From Candidatus Bathyarchaeota archaeon (GTDB lineage Archaea > Thermoproteota > Bathyarchaeia > RBG-16-48-13 > GCA-020355125): DNA of 34,022 bases. Location of the stretch: contig JAOZHB010000039.1 in assembly GCA_026015035.1 (NCBI GenBank), positions 1-34,022 on the forward strand. The letters run 5' to 3'. Each line of letters begins with the position of its first letter. Within the stretch, counting starts at the first letter, position 1. The translations under genes and the position numbers were made by a program. The notes beneath the pieces are model-generated. The model saw nothing but the letters and a program-made list of their open reading frames with translations, did not search any database and had not been told where the DNA came from. Of the stretch, positions 7,298 through 15,854 are shown piece by piece.

Positions 7298-7405
7298 ATG
7301 GAAGAGACCCTCAAATACACGCCTGAGCCTGCTAAGAAATTCGAGTTAGGCATCCTACGCGAACTAAAAGAGGCTGCAAAGGAACAGAAACGAGTTAAAG
7401 AATAA
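7298..7405 (+). CDS. 35-aa charged small protein
   Basis: ATG 7298 to TAA 7405 encodes METLKY-like start (MEETLKYTPEPAKKFELG) followed by an amphipathic helix rich in Glu and Lys. It lies between the RHH gene and a terminator-like hairpin. The size and position resemble an antitoxin or an accessory peptide, but no family is recognised. A competing ATG at 7290 gives only 18 codons. Confidence 0.35.
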   Translation: MEETLKYTPEPAKKFELGILRELKEAAKEQKRVKE

Positions 7406-7437
7406 GAGGGATACCTTTTCCCTCCCCCATTTTTTTA
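7406..7437 (+). terminator. weak hairpin plus T-run
   Basis: GAGGG (7406-7410) can pair with CCCTC (7420-7424), followed by a run of 7 T at 7430-7436. A (CG)n tract follows at 7440-7448. It sits directly after the 35-aa ORF, as expected for the end of the small-gene operon. Confidence 0.4.
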
Positions 7438-7520
7438 ATCGCGCGCGCTAAAACATGCTAATTCAAATATGTTGCGTGGCATATCCAGAGTGATAGAATT
7501 TAAATGGTTGATAGGATTAA

Positions 7521-7658
7521 ATGAGTGAAGCAGCGTTTAGAACGATGCTTGACCACGCCAGAATGCAATATGCAAGATATGTCACAGTTAAAGACTTGGC
7601 TCTTTGGAGAAAGCGGATCCAAGATCTCGAAGCGGAGTTGAAGAAGTCAACTATCTAG
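7521..7658 (+). CDS. 45-aa helical small protein
   Basis: ATG 7521 to TAG 7658. The first half is MSEAAFRTMLDHARMQYARY and the second a charged helix (LALWRKRIQDLEAELKKS) with a coiled-coil look. No family recognised. Codon use is consistent with neighbouring genes. A poor upstream site (GGATTAA) makes expression uncertain. The following 188 bp (7659-7846) has a GCTAGCTAGC repeat at 7700 and nothing else recognised. Confidence 0.35.
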   Translation: MSEAAFRTMLDHARMQYARYVTVKDLALWRKRIQDLEAELKKSTI

Positions 7659-7846
7659 TTAACCTACATTCTCTTTAATCCAATCCAAGTAAATAAGAGG
7701 CTAGCTAGCAAAGAAGAGGCATTAAACCCACCGCAACAAAGTCGCCTTGGAATATGAATAAAGTATTAGAGCTACCCTTTAGCAAATTTACCACTAATAA
7801 GCTGGCTCTAAAGATAATGGACTGAATACAGAGACATTCAAACAGG

Positions 7847-8158
7847 TTGGATTACATGTTGATGGTAAAGCTCGAGATTGATAGTTCAAGATTGATCCCG
7901 TTGAGAGAAGCAGTGGGTACGAAATCCTTACTCATGGATGTCCCTGAGGGAAATACAGTCAATGACATGATATTGAGTCTTGATGAAAAGTTTGGTTCAG
8001 CATTCAAGAAGATGTCAGGTAAGGAATTATATGACAGAGTCGTCACTCGTTACAATATTTTCTTAAATAATAAAGCGTTATGGCTACCACAACAGCTTAG
8101 CATTACTTTAAAGAATGGCGACGAAGTAAAAATTCTCTTACCATCTGGGGGAGGCTAA
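7847..8158 (+). CDS. MoaD/ThiS-family sulfur carrier protein
   Basis: 103 aa from TTG 7847, or 100 aa from ATG 7856. It has a ubiquitin-like beta-grasp fold and ends LLPSGGG, giving the C-terminal Gly-Gly that is thiocarboxylated in molybdopterin synthase small subunits. The segment KNGDEVKILLPSGGG is the family's last strand. It probably supplies sulfur for the pyranopterin dithiolene of the tungsten/molybdenum cofactor. It converges with the AOR operon, fitting that role. The usual partner MoaE is not in the window. The stop is followed by AAAGCTAGCTAG (8156-8168). Confidence 0.82.
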   Translation: MDYMLMVKLEIDSSRLIPLREAVGTKSLLMDVPEGNTVNDMILSLDEKFGSAFKKMSGKELYDRVVTRYNIFLNNKALWLPQQLSITLKNGDEVKILLPSGGG

Positions 8159-8217
8159 AGCTAGCTAGATCCTCAGTTATTAGGTGTGGGAAGAAAAAAA
8201 GAGTGGGATATAGGGAT

Positions 8218-10086
8218 TTATTTTCGTCTCATTGATCCGAATACTTGTTCAAGATGTTCTATACCAAGTCGTTTTAAGGTTCTTCGCCGTGGTATGCCTT
8301 GTTCGTCCCAACCCAAGCTATTGTAGTACTTCTTTTTGTCTTTCAAGACTTGCTCCCGATCTGTGGTCACTCCCTTCAAAGGACCTGACGGTAGGGGTTC
8401 GTAGAAACGAGGAGGATTATCGTCGTCTTCTGCGCTCCATACGTGGTCAGGACCACTCACCAAAAGAGAGGCTCTCTGGATTGCTAGCATTCTTGGACCC
8501 ATACTTCTGTACCAGTCGTTTGCTGTGATGTCCCATCCTGTAACTGATCTAAGCATCCCCCACATTGGTGCTAGGTTGTCTTCGAAGATGTTGAATCCGC
8601 AGATTACAGCTGAGTCACCGAAGCCCCATAGAATATCGCCCGCATTCTTGTTCGGGGCCATACCTCCACATGACGTGTGATCAGAGCCTTGAACGGACGT
8701 CGCATAGGCAATTATTGGTTCATAGTCTAAACCACTTCGAGTTCCATGAGCGCCTATAGCCATTCCCTTTACGTGGACGACATAAGGCATTAGGTCTATT
8801 CCTTTCATTTTTCCTATCTTAATGGCAGCCCTATATGTCCCCTCTGCCAGGATGTCCCCAACTCCCTCTCTTTTAGCAATCATCTCTGCGAGCTTTCCAA
8901 AGGCTTTTGCGTCTCCCCACTCCAATGGAAAACCGATGTCTTCTAGTGTAAGCACTCCTCTTTGGTATAATTCTCCTGCAAAGCCTAAAGCACTTCCTCC
9001 TTGAATCCCGCAGAGACCCATGTCATCGCCTATCGCTGCAACATATACGTTTCCTTCAGGCTCAAAAATACCTAGATTTGTACCCATGTAAGCTTGGATT
9101 TCGTAGTCCGGGTTATCTGTAATAGCTCCTTTAAACACTCCCTCGGTTATTGCTGAGACTTTGAGACACGTAGTCGGACAACCATAGTCTCCCCAGTACC
9201 GTTTCACCCAAACTTTCCGTTCGAATTCATCGACTCCAAAGCTTCTCTCATCATGCCACTCCTCCTGCCAGTTCCTCACCGGCTCTGAGGAGGTTCCAGC
9301 ACCCACTTCATAGCCAGCAGCACCTGTACCCCATCGTCTCATGCTATCGTTTTTTAAACAGCTCTGCGTAATTTTCGTAAGGTATTGAAGAGTTTTTTTC
9401 ATATCGAATGGTGCTGGAACGGGACCTGTTCCTTTAGCTACAACGGCTTTCAAATTCTTCGATCCCATGACTCCTCCATAACCGCCATACCCTGCACCAT
9501 GCGTCCACTTCATCATGACCGCGGCGAGTCTAGAAAGATTCTCTCCAGCGGGACCAATGTAGAGAATTCCAGGCTCTTTCCACATTCGCTCTTTTCCACG
9601 TCTATCGTCAAGGCTGTCAATCACTTCTTTGTTTATCATTCGAATGGTCTGTTTGCCATCCTTTCCCCAGAGATGGCGCGCGTCTTTTATCTCGGTAGCT
9701 CCGTCTTCGATATATATGTACACGGGATTATCGGCTTTTCCTGTGACGGTTACTCCATCATATCCAGCGCATTTCAAGTCGATGGGGAACTCCGCGGCAA
9801 CCGTTGAACCGATTATGCTATTAGTTAAAGGGGATTTACCTGATACACAAGCCCTCATTCCGGGGTAATACCCTGTTAAAGGCCCAGTATAAATAGTTAA
9901 AATGTTTTCAGGACCTAAAGGATCCACTTCACCCCATTTGATTCCCAGTCGATCCCAAAGGATCTTCGCAGCAAGCGCTCGCCCTCCAAGGTATTTTCTT
10001 AGAATGTCTTCTTTCACCGTAACATCCTTGCACTCGTTGGAGGTAAGGTCTACCTCTAGGAACTTACCTGCATAACCTCCTGCCAT
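8218..10086 (-). CDS. tungsten-type aldehyde:ferredoxin oxidoreductase, variant cluster motif
   Basis: 622 aa, full length for the AOR family, which oxidises aldehydes to acids with a W (or Mo) bis-pyranopterin and one [4Fe-4S] cluster. N-terminal GYAGKFLEVDL, GPLTGYYPG, KSPLTNS, and MGSKNLKAV mark AOR domains 1-2. The cluster motif, normally CxxCxxxC, is D300-Y-G-C303-PTT-C307, so the first ligand is Asp. The late Cys is probably C496 in AVICGF. TAA of the upstream ferredoxin gene overlaps the ATG (TAATG), so they are co-translated. Substrate unknown; the 4-cluster partner recalls AorA/AorB modules. Confidence 0.9.
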   Translation of the reverse strand: MAGGYAGKFLEVDLTSNECKDVTVKEDILRKYLGGRALAAKILWDRLGIKWGEVDPLGPENILTIYTGPLTGYYPGMRACVSGKSPLTNSIIGSTVAAEFPIDLKCAGYDGVTVTGKADNPVYIYIEDGATEIKDARHLWGKDGKQTIRMINKEVIDSLDDRRGKERMWKEPGILYIGPAGENLSRLAAVMMKWTHGAGYGGYGGVMGSKNLKAVVAKGTGPVPAPFDMKKTLQYLTKITQSCLKNDSMRRWGTGAAGYEVGAGTSSEPVRNWQEEWHDERSFGVDEFERKVWVKRYWGDYGCPTTCLKVSAITEGVFKGAITDNPDYEIQAYMGTNLGIFEPEGNVYVAAIGDDMGLCGIQGGSALGFAGELYQRGVLTLEDIGFPLEWGDAKAFGKLAEMIAKREGVGDILAEGTYRAAIKIGKMKGIDLMPYVVHVKGMAIGAHGTRSGLDYEPIIAYATSVQGSDHTSCGGMAPNKNAGDILWGFGDSAVICGFNIFEDNLAPMWGMLRSVTGWDITANDWYRSMGPRMLAIQRASLLVSGPDHVWSAEDDDNPPRFYEPLPSGPLKGVTTDREQVLKDKKKYYNSLGWDEQGIPRRRTLKRLGIEHLEQVFGSMRRK

Positions 10087-10634
10087 TAGATCAACTCCTT
10101 TGCGGTGTCACCATATAAACGATATGCCAAATCCGATGTCACCTTATCAGGCGTCTTCGCATAAAGCCTATAGGAAACGGATGTGTTGGACGTCGATCTG
10201 TCAACCACCCAGAGAGTGCGATATCCTCCTTCTTCGCAAGCCTTCGCGCATTCTGGATCCCCCTCACATAAGTCGCATATCGTTGCCTTGTTGGTAACCG
10301 GGTGAAGAAACGGCACCTTGCCAGGACAAGCGTTTAGACAGTTACCACAACTTGTGCAGGCTTCATCGTCAACTGTGATTGCGCCTGTATTGGTATTCCA
10401 ACTCAACGCGTTCACTGGGCAACTTGGTATGCAAGGAGCGTCTTCGCACTGAGCACAAAGATGTGGCACCTCCAAGGTAGGAACAAGCATAAACACTCTG
10501 ACCCTTGAAGCTGCAGGCCATATCTTTCCCTCATGTTTAATGGAACAGGCAACTTCGCACCTCCTGCAACCACTACAGTTCACGTAGTCCCTTGCAATCC
10601 ATACAGGTTTTTGTGTCGAGGACATACAAATCAC
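10086..10634 (-). CDS. four-cluster ferredoxin-like iron-sulfur subunit of AOR
   Basis: About 179 aa from ATG 10625; an upstream GTG at 10634 is also in frame. Sixteen cysteines form four [4Fe-4S] sets: CSGCRRCEVAC (from residue 17), CAQCEDAPCIPSCP, CTSCGNCLNACP and CDLCEGDPECAKAC. This is the HycB/DmsB/AorA type of electron-transfer subunit. It overlaps the AOR by one base and probably moves electrons from the AOR cluster to ferredoxin or another acceptor. The C-terminal 40 residues after the last cluster are not recognised. No flavin subunit (AorC-like) is adjacent. Confidence 0.88.
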   Translation of the reverse strand: MICMSSTQKPVWIARDYVNCSGCRRCEVACSIKHEGKIWPAASRVRVFMLVPTLEVPHLCAQCEDAPCIPSCPVNALSWNTNTGAITVDDEACTSCGNCLNACPGKVPFLHPVTNKATICDLCEGDPECAKACEEGGYRTLWVVDRSTSNTSVSYRLYAKTPDKVTSDLAYRLYGDTAKELI

Positions 10635-10730
10635 AACAAAAGATATTTACTCTTCAAACAGTTATTAGTCTATTGGTAAACACTCTACAAAGATAATTAA
10701 GGTAATAGTTGAGGTTTAATCGATTTTAAT

Positions 10731-11123
10731 GTGGTGAAAAACATGAAGAAAGCGATAGTGAGTAAAAAGTTTCCCAAATCGGATCTCCCATTCTCCCATG
10801 GATTCAGATCAGGTAATTTTGTCTTCACATCTGGTCAAGTAGGTAGAAATCCAGAGACAGGAGAATTAGCTGAGGGAATAGAAGAACAGACAAGACAGAC
10901 TTTAGTAAATATCGAGACAATACTCAAAGAAGCAGGATGCTCTAGAAGGGACGTCGTTAAGGTCACTGTTTTCTTACCTGATATCAGAGATTATAATGAT
11001 ATGAATAAGGTTTACAACAGTTTCTTTAGGAAACCGTATCCTGCTAGAAGCTGTGTGGAAGCGAAGCTTGCAAACCAAAGGTATAAAGTCGAGATAGAAG
11101 CGATAGCATACAAAACTAGTTAG
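10731..11123 (+). CDS. RidA (YjgF/YER057c/UK114) family imine deaminase
   Basis: ATG 10743 gives 126 aa, with GGTGA 5 nt upstream; GTG 10731 is the longer alternative. Family signatures are FTSGQVGRNPETGEL near the N-terminus and PARSCVEAKL with the catalytic Arg at 102. RidA proteins are trimeric and hydrolyse reactive 2-aminoacrylate or related enamines and imines released by PLP enzymes. That fits the aminotransferase and amino/hydroxy-acid genes nearby. The stop is TAG, then a GCTAGCTAGC string at about 11160 before the next promoter. Confidence 0.88.
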   Translation: MVKNMKKAIVSKKFPKSDLPFSHGFRSGNFVFTSGQVGRNPETGELAEGIEEQTRQTLVNIETILKEAGCSRRDVVKVTVFLPDIRDYNDMNKVYNSFFRKPYPARSCVEAKLANQRYKVEIEAIAYKTS

Positions 11124-11172
11124 CTATCCATGTTCTTCCATCGGAAACAAGTTACCATCAGCTAGCTAGCCC

Positions 11173-11180
11173 ATATAAAA
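11173..11180 (+). promoter_or_regulatory. TATA box of the cupin gene
   Basis: ATATAAAA starts 42 nt before ATG 11215 and gives a predicted start near 11203. It abuts an AGCTAGCTAGCCC repeat. Confidence 0.5.
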
Positions 11181-11214
11181 AAGTTAACAAGCACTTATTA
11201 AGGAATGTGAAGCC

Positions 11215-11661
11215 ATGCTGGAGAAGCCTCTAGTCACGTATGAAGATGAGGCGAAGCCCATTCGGATAGCTAGGAAAGGCTCAACAGGTTACTTGACTAT
11301 TAAAAAATTGATGGATCCAGAGGATACGGGAAGCATATCAGGGATAGTTCTAATAGCTGAAGCGCCTCCCAACCAAGAACCAATCACTCCACACGCTCAC
11401 AGAGATGTCGAGGAGTCAATGTACGTAATAACAGGACATGGGAAGTCCATTCTTGGTCCAACTGTTGAAAACATGAAGACCTTCCCCATCAGGCCAGGCA
11501 CGTGCATATACATTTCAGCAGACTACTATCACGTAATTGAGGGGGCGGGGGAAGAACCGATGAAACTCGTCGTTTCTTATTTCCCCACAGATAAAAAGGG
11601 TAAATCCCATCGTGAAATCGCGACAGAACTAACCAATGTACCCCTACAAGACAAATATTAA
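11215..11661 (+). CDS. single-domain cupin protein
   Basis: 148 aa. Cupin motif 1 is PHAHRDVEESMYVITG with HxH, Glu and Gly in place (about residues 61-77). Motif 2 is FPIRPGTCIYISADYYHVI with Pro, Gly and His. This makes a metal-binding double-stranded beta-helix in the cytoplasm, possibly an isomerase, dioxygenase or sugar binder. The 243-bp gap downstream (11662-11904) holds no recognised gene. Confidence 0.82.
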   Translation: MLEKPLVTYEDEAKPIRIARKGSTGYLTIKKLMDPEDTGSISGIVLIAEAPPNQEPITPHAHRDVEESMYVITGHGKSILGPTVENMKTFPIRPGTCIYISADYYHVIEGAGEEPMKLVVSYFPTDKKGKSHREIATELTNVPLQDKY

Positions 11662-11904
11662 AGAAGAAGACTGTCTCCTTCCACACTTAAGAGCCTCATA
11701 ACTTTTGGAACCTTTGTATGGGTTGAGAGAAAGCCCTGGTGCGTTTTCCCCGCATCCTCTTATTAAGGTTTACTACAGGATTCTTCTCGTCATAGCTGAT
11801 GCAGAAAGCTTTTGATAGAGATTGGAGTCAACGGATGCTGGCTTAGGTAGCTGAACCTAAAAAAGGTTTGAACGAGTCGGAGCGTTTTTAGGATACATGG
11901 AGGG

Positions 11905-12951
11905 CTATCTCATTATCCTTTTTACGTCTATTCCGAGGTTTCTGCAGGTTTCGAAAATGCTTTGCCACGACTTCTCGTCTACGGGTATTCCCTCTTTCCT
12001 CCTCTTCTCCATCGTCCTATGCTCCCTCTCCCCTGGCAGCAGAACCTCATCGAATCCGGGCCTGACGGGGGAAGACTTGACCTCAGCGACCAGTCGGTCC
12101 ACCTCGTCCTTGAATTCCTTCACTGGTACGAACGCGGCTATGTTTTGAGCGGTCATGAGGGCTCCCTGCCCTCTCGCCCTTGACCCAGTTCCGGAGAGGT
12201 TCAATGCGCCACCCAGGATGTCGATCGCGAGGTTTATTCCGTAGCCTTTGTATGTACCAAAGGGCAGTAGCGATCCGCCTCTCTCCCAGAATTCATCGAT
12301 GTTCTCTAAGGTTACGTCGTGACCCTTGACGGGGTGTCCCTGTCGGTCGATCAACCACCCCTCAGGGATTGGCTTCCCCTCTAAGAGGAGTGTCCGAACG
12401 TGTCCTTGGGCGACTATGGTCGTGGCGAAGTCCAAGACTATAGGGTACGCCTTGCCAGCAGGGATGGCGATGCTCATGGGATTTGTTCCAGTAACGGGCC
12501 TCGTGCCCCCCCACGGAGCACAGACAGGACCTTCCCGCGCAACAACTGTCCCGATCATATCACTCTCCACTGCCATCATCGAGTAGTAGAAGAGGTTGGT
12601 GATCCACTCACCATTGACGACGCTGCATGAGGCGATTCCTTGCTTCCTCGCCTTCTTCACAGCGATCTCCATCGCCCTTTTAGCAGAGACAGGCCCCCAA
12701 GCACCGCCTGCATCTAATAGAGCTGACGCTGGAGTCTCTTTCAAAACCTTCATTTTTGCCTTAGGTCTTTTTCTGGTAAAGGTTGGTAAGACCCTGACAC
12801 CGTGGGAATCAATTCCACGTAGGCTACCCATAACCAAAACGTCGGTGATAGTCTCCGCGTCTTCTTTTGAGACCCCTGAGGCTCTTACCATCCGAGTACC
12901 AAGTCTTCTCCATCCCTCCTCAGGAAAAGTTGGCACTAAATTCACCCCCAA
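11905..12951 (-). CDS. Ldh2/MDH2-family NAD(P)-dependent hydroxy-acid dehydrogenase
   Basis: 348 aa from TTG 12951 (GTG 12945 is also possible). The family covers archaeal malate, sulfolactate, ureidoglycolate and 2,3-diketogulonate dehydrogenases, which do not use a classical Rossmann fold. Visible are RGIDSHGVR with the catalytic His (about residues 45-53), TGTNPMSIAIPAG, a nucleotide-binding loop, LLPFGTYKGYGI, and the C-terminal VLLPGEREHR. A homologue with the same layout sits at 17690-18724. It ends with TAG. It is co-oriented with the decayed D-aminoacylase just upstream of it. Confidence 0.88.
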   Translation of the reverse strand: MGVNLVPTFPEEGWRRLGTRMVRASGVSKEDAETITDVLVMGSLRGIDSHGVRVLPTFTRKRPKAKMKVLKETPASALLDAGGAWGPVSAKRAMEIAVKKARKQGIASCSVVNGEWITNLFYYSMMAVESDMIGTVVAREGPVCAPWGGTRPVTGTNPMSIAIPAGKAYPIVLDFATTIVAQGHVRTLLLEGKPIPEGWLIDRQGHPVKGHDVTLENIDEFWERGGSLLPFGTYKGYGINLAIDILGGALNLSGTGSRARGQGALMTAQNIAAFVPVKEFKDEVDRLVAEVKSSPVRPGFDEVLLPGEREHRTMEKRRKEGIPVDEKSWQSIFETCRNLGIDVKRIMR

Positions 12952-13005
12952 AATATCCCATTAGTGAATCATATTCTCAGTAATGCTATTAAATGGAGAG
13001 GGTTA

Positions 13006-13702
13006 TCAGTGTACCTTGAACCCTGGTCCACGCAGAACCTTCCCCAGCAAAGAACCAGTGTGCTCACCACGATCTATAACGAGAGTTCCGTTGACGAATA
13101 CGTATGGGATGCCCTCCGGATACAAGTGTGGTTTCCTGTTCACAGGACTTGGATAGGATGCTTTATCCGTAACTCTCTCGGCGTCGAAGATGACCAAATC
13201 AGCCCACATGCCTTCCCTTAAAAGACCTCGAACCTTCAACCCAAGCCTCTGAGCCGGCAATGACGTCATCTTCCTGACAGCCTCCTCCAGAGTCACTATC
13301 TTCGCCCCAACTTCCTCAGGCATGTCAAATCGAGTCACACCTCGAACCCACTTCCTCAGAACAATGACCATCCCGCCATAATCCCTCGGATGCGGACTCA
13401 TCTTCCCTAGCCACCCATAAGGCGCTCGAAACCAGCTGTCAGTGTTCGGTATGCACGCAGGATGCTTGAATCCAATGCAAAGGTCCTCCGCTTTGTGCCC
13501 TCTACTTGCCACGCCTATCTCCACCAGGTCAAGGCCCTCGTAGCGCGCGCGCTATCACCCTATCCGCCTGGTCCGAGTCGCAACTTCCCACTTTAGCTAT
13601 CCTACCCATCTTGATCGCGATGTCCGCCTTGAACCAAGGATTTCCCGTCCCGTCGATGACCAAGCCGTTCCTGATCACAGTGTCAAAACCCAATAAACTC
13701 AC
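13006..13702 (-). pseudogene. D-aminoacylase / N-acyl-D-amino-acid deacylase, internally deleted
   Basis: Both ends of an amidohydrolase are present but the centre is missing. From GTG 13702 the frame reads FDTVIRNGLVIDGTGNPWFKA and then GRIAKVG, the classic N-terminus, then stops after DRVIARALRGP. In another frame, starting near 13539, comes the C-terminal third: YEGLDLVEIGVASRG, HPRDYGG, MTSLPAQRLGL, and GLLREGMWADLVIFD. Intact enzymes have about 480-530 aa; only about 230 remain, so roughly 1 kb was lost, including most metal ligands. The break coincides with TAGCGCGCGCGCTA (13541-13554). It is surely non-functional as a D-aminoacylase. Confidence 0.85.
13541..13554. repeat. TA(GC)5TA palindrome at a deletion junction
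   Basis: This perfect 14-bp palindrome lies exactly between the N-terminal and C-terminal fragments of the D-aminoacylase and belongs to neither half. See the pseudogene entry. Confidence 0.75.
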
Positions 13703-13859
13703 CGTATATCAACGATGGCTATTGAGAGAACTGTGAACTCTGAAATCTTTCTAGAAGGCAGTGCTGTAGACAGAGTAACTCCTCCATAACCATACACAGG
13801 ACATCAGTACTTAAGAATTAGCATAAGAAAGGAACGAGATTTGAGGCTAATACTAACGC

Positions 13860-13866
13860 TTATAAT
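13860..13866 (+). promoter_or_regulatory. TATA box of the ThDP enzyme gene
   Basis: TTATAAT is centred about 40 nt before ATG 13903 (start near 13889), and GAGGG at 13892-13896 gives a ribosome site 6 nt from the ATG. A second TATA-like string at 13883-13889 is too close to the ATG. Confidence 0.4.
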
Positions 13867-13902
13867 GACAGGAGAAACTATGTTATATACCGAGGGATTG
13901 TT

Positions 13903-15534
13903 ATGAAGGGTGCTGAAGTTGAGGCGAAGATACTCAAGGCTGAAGGCGTAGAGTTCGTAAGTCTCTTCCCGGATCAAGAACTTGCCAACGCCGTAGCTGG
14001 AGAAGGTATCAGAACAATAATGGCCAGACAAGAGAGGGTGGCCATTAACATCGCAGATGGCTACAGTCGGGTGTTAAATGGGCGTAAAATAGGCGTCTGT
14101 AGCATGCAGCCAGACGCAGGGATACAGAACTCCTTTGCCGGTGTGGCCCAAGCCTACGCGGATTCCTCCCCGATACTCGTTCTACCCGAAGGTACTTCGA
14201 GGAGCAAGTATAGAACCTTCCCCATCGTTGATGTATACTCAAGTTACCGTCAGGCGACGAAGTGGGTTGAAACCATATGGTCAGTGGAGCAGATACCGGA
14301 GCTGATGAGGCGGGCTTTCACTCATCTTAGGTCAGGAAGATTGGGGCCAGTTCTACTGGATTTGCCCAGCGATGTTGCCCGAGAAGAGTTGGAGGAAACA
14401 AAATTCAGGTATGCTCCTGTTAAAGGTTGGAAGATGGGTCCAGATCCCAGAGACGTTGAAGTAGTAATTCGAGCCGTCCTGGCAGCCAAGAATCCCGTTA
14501 TCCTAGCTGGACAAGGTATCTTATACGCGGAGGCTTGGGATGAGTTGATGGAGTTCGCAGAGCTGCTTCAAACACCTGTCATGACGACTATGTGCGGGAA
14601 AAGCGCTTTCCCGGAAGACCATCCCCTCGCATTGGGTCTCGCTACCTCCTACGGCACGAAGATGGCTGGCCACTTCCTTAGGAAAGCAGACTTCTTGTTC
14701 GCCGCTGGTGCAAGCCTGACAGACTATTTCCTGTCCTTTCCACTCCCGATCCCTGCTGGCGCCAAAGTTGTTCAGTTGACCAACGATGAATATGACATCA
14801 ACAAACACGTGGCGGTTGACTATGCTGTGATGGGCGATGCCAAGCTGACCCTGAAGGCGTTGGTCGAAGAGGCAAAGCAGAGAGGAAGAGCAAAGAAGCG
14901 AGAAGACGTGGTGAAGGAAATAGGAAGCGTCAAACGTGAGTGGTTGAATGAGTGGACGCCCAAGCTAGATTCGAGGGAAGTCCCTATCAACCCCTACAGG
15001 ATTCTTTGGGATCTCATGCACACCGTTGACAGGAAAAACACTATTGTCACGGCTGAAGCAGGAATGTCGAGGAACTCCTTAGGGCCTTTCTGGGAGGTCA
15101 CTGTTCCGAGGGGCTACGTGGGATGGGGTCACACGACTACACTTGGATTCTCTCTGGGGCTCGCCATTGGAGCAAAGTTAGCAACACCTGAAAAGTTGGT
15201 AATAAACATGATGGGGGACGGTGGGTTTGGCATGGTTGGAATGGACTTCGAAACCTCAGTTAGGGAGAAACTCCCTATATTGACCATCGTCTCAAACAAC
15301 TCAAGCCTGTCAACCATTCGCTTGTTTCCTAACGCTCACAAGCGTTACTCACTAGGCCGCATGAGTGGAAAATACGCCGAGGTTGCCGACGCACTTGGTG
15401 GCTGGAGTGAGAGGGTTGAGAAGCCCGACGAAATCGTCCCTGCCGTAAAGAGGGCTGTGAAGTCGGTTCAATCTGGAAAGAGCGCCCTACTGGAAATCAT
15501 CACAAAGCTTGAAACAGCAGTATCGAGGCCATAA
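13903..15534 (+). CDS. thiamine diphosphate enzyme of the acetolactate synthase/decarboxylase family
   Basis: 543 aa with the three ThDP-enzyme domains. Pyr domain: Glu44 in MARQERVAINIADGY, the residue that activates the cofactor. Central domain: LAAKNPVILAGQGI (about 190-205). PP domain: GDG at 438-440 and NN at 465-466, the GDG-(x)n-NN metal/diphosphate motif. It would decarboxylate, ligate or cleave a 2-keto acid or acyl-CoA. Acetolactate synthase, sulfopyruvate or benzoylformate decarboxylase and oxalyl-CoA decarboxylase are all relatives, and the sequence does not decide. No small regulatory subunit follows. It is divergent from the D-aminoacylase remnant. Confidence 0.87.
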   Translation: MKGAEVEAKILKAEGVEFVSLFPDQELANAVAGEGIRTIMARQERVAINIADGYSRVLNGRKIGVCSMQPDAGIQNSFAGVAQAYADSSPILVLPEGTSRSKYRTFPIVDVYSSYRQATKWVETIWSVEQIPELMRRAFTHLRSGRLGPVLLDLPSDVAREELEETKFRYAPVKGWKMGPDPRDVEVVIRAVLAAKNPVILAGQGILYAEAWDELMEFAELLQTPVMTTMCGKSAFPEDHPLALGLATSYGTKMAGHFLRKADFLFAAGASLTDYFLSFPLPIPAGAKVVQLTNDEYDINKHVAVDYAVMGDAKLTLKALVEEAKQRGRAKKREDVVKEIGSVKREWLNEWTPKLDSREVPINPYRILWDLMHTVDRKNTIVTAEAGMSRNSLGPFWEVTVPRGYVGWGHTTTLGFSLGLAIGAKLATPEKLVINMMGDGGFGMVGMDFETSVREKLPILTIVSNNSSLSTIRLFPNAHKRYSLGRMSGKYAEVADALGGWSERVEKPDEIVPAVKRAVKSVQSGKSALLEIITKLETAVSRP

Positions 15535-15854
15535 GCTACCATACAACTCCAATTTTTAATTACATTGAGTCCGTATGCTTTAATCATTATATCAAAAAGA
15601 CAAGATAATTCCAAATAATACTCCAATTTTCTGCCTAGCTAGCTTGTAGATCCAAATCGTTTACAACAGAGGACGGAAAAGAACCGAACAAGAAAAACTC
15701 CGTGGCACAATAAAGCTAGCTGGCTTTTACCCATCCTCCTTGTTTACTTCTAATTCACCATGTTTGCATTCAGCTAGTTAGCTGACTTATCTTCAGTTTA
15801 TTTCAAGCCTCTTAATTGTGGCTAGGATGCGCATGTTAAAGACGGACCTACACT
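15535..15854. other. gene-free gap with three palindromic TAGC repeats
   Basis: Between the converging ThDP and zinc-ribbon genes lie CTAGCTAGCT (15635-15644), AGCTAGCTGGCT (15713-15724) and CAGCTAGTTAGCTG (15770-15783). The rest is AT-rich with no ORF of note. Confidence 0.6.
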
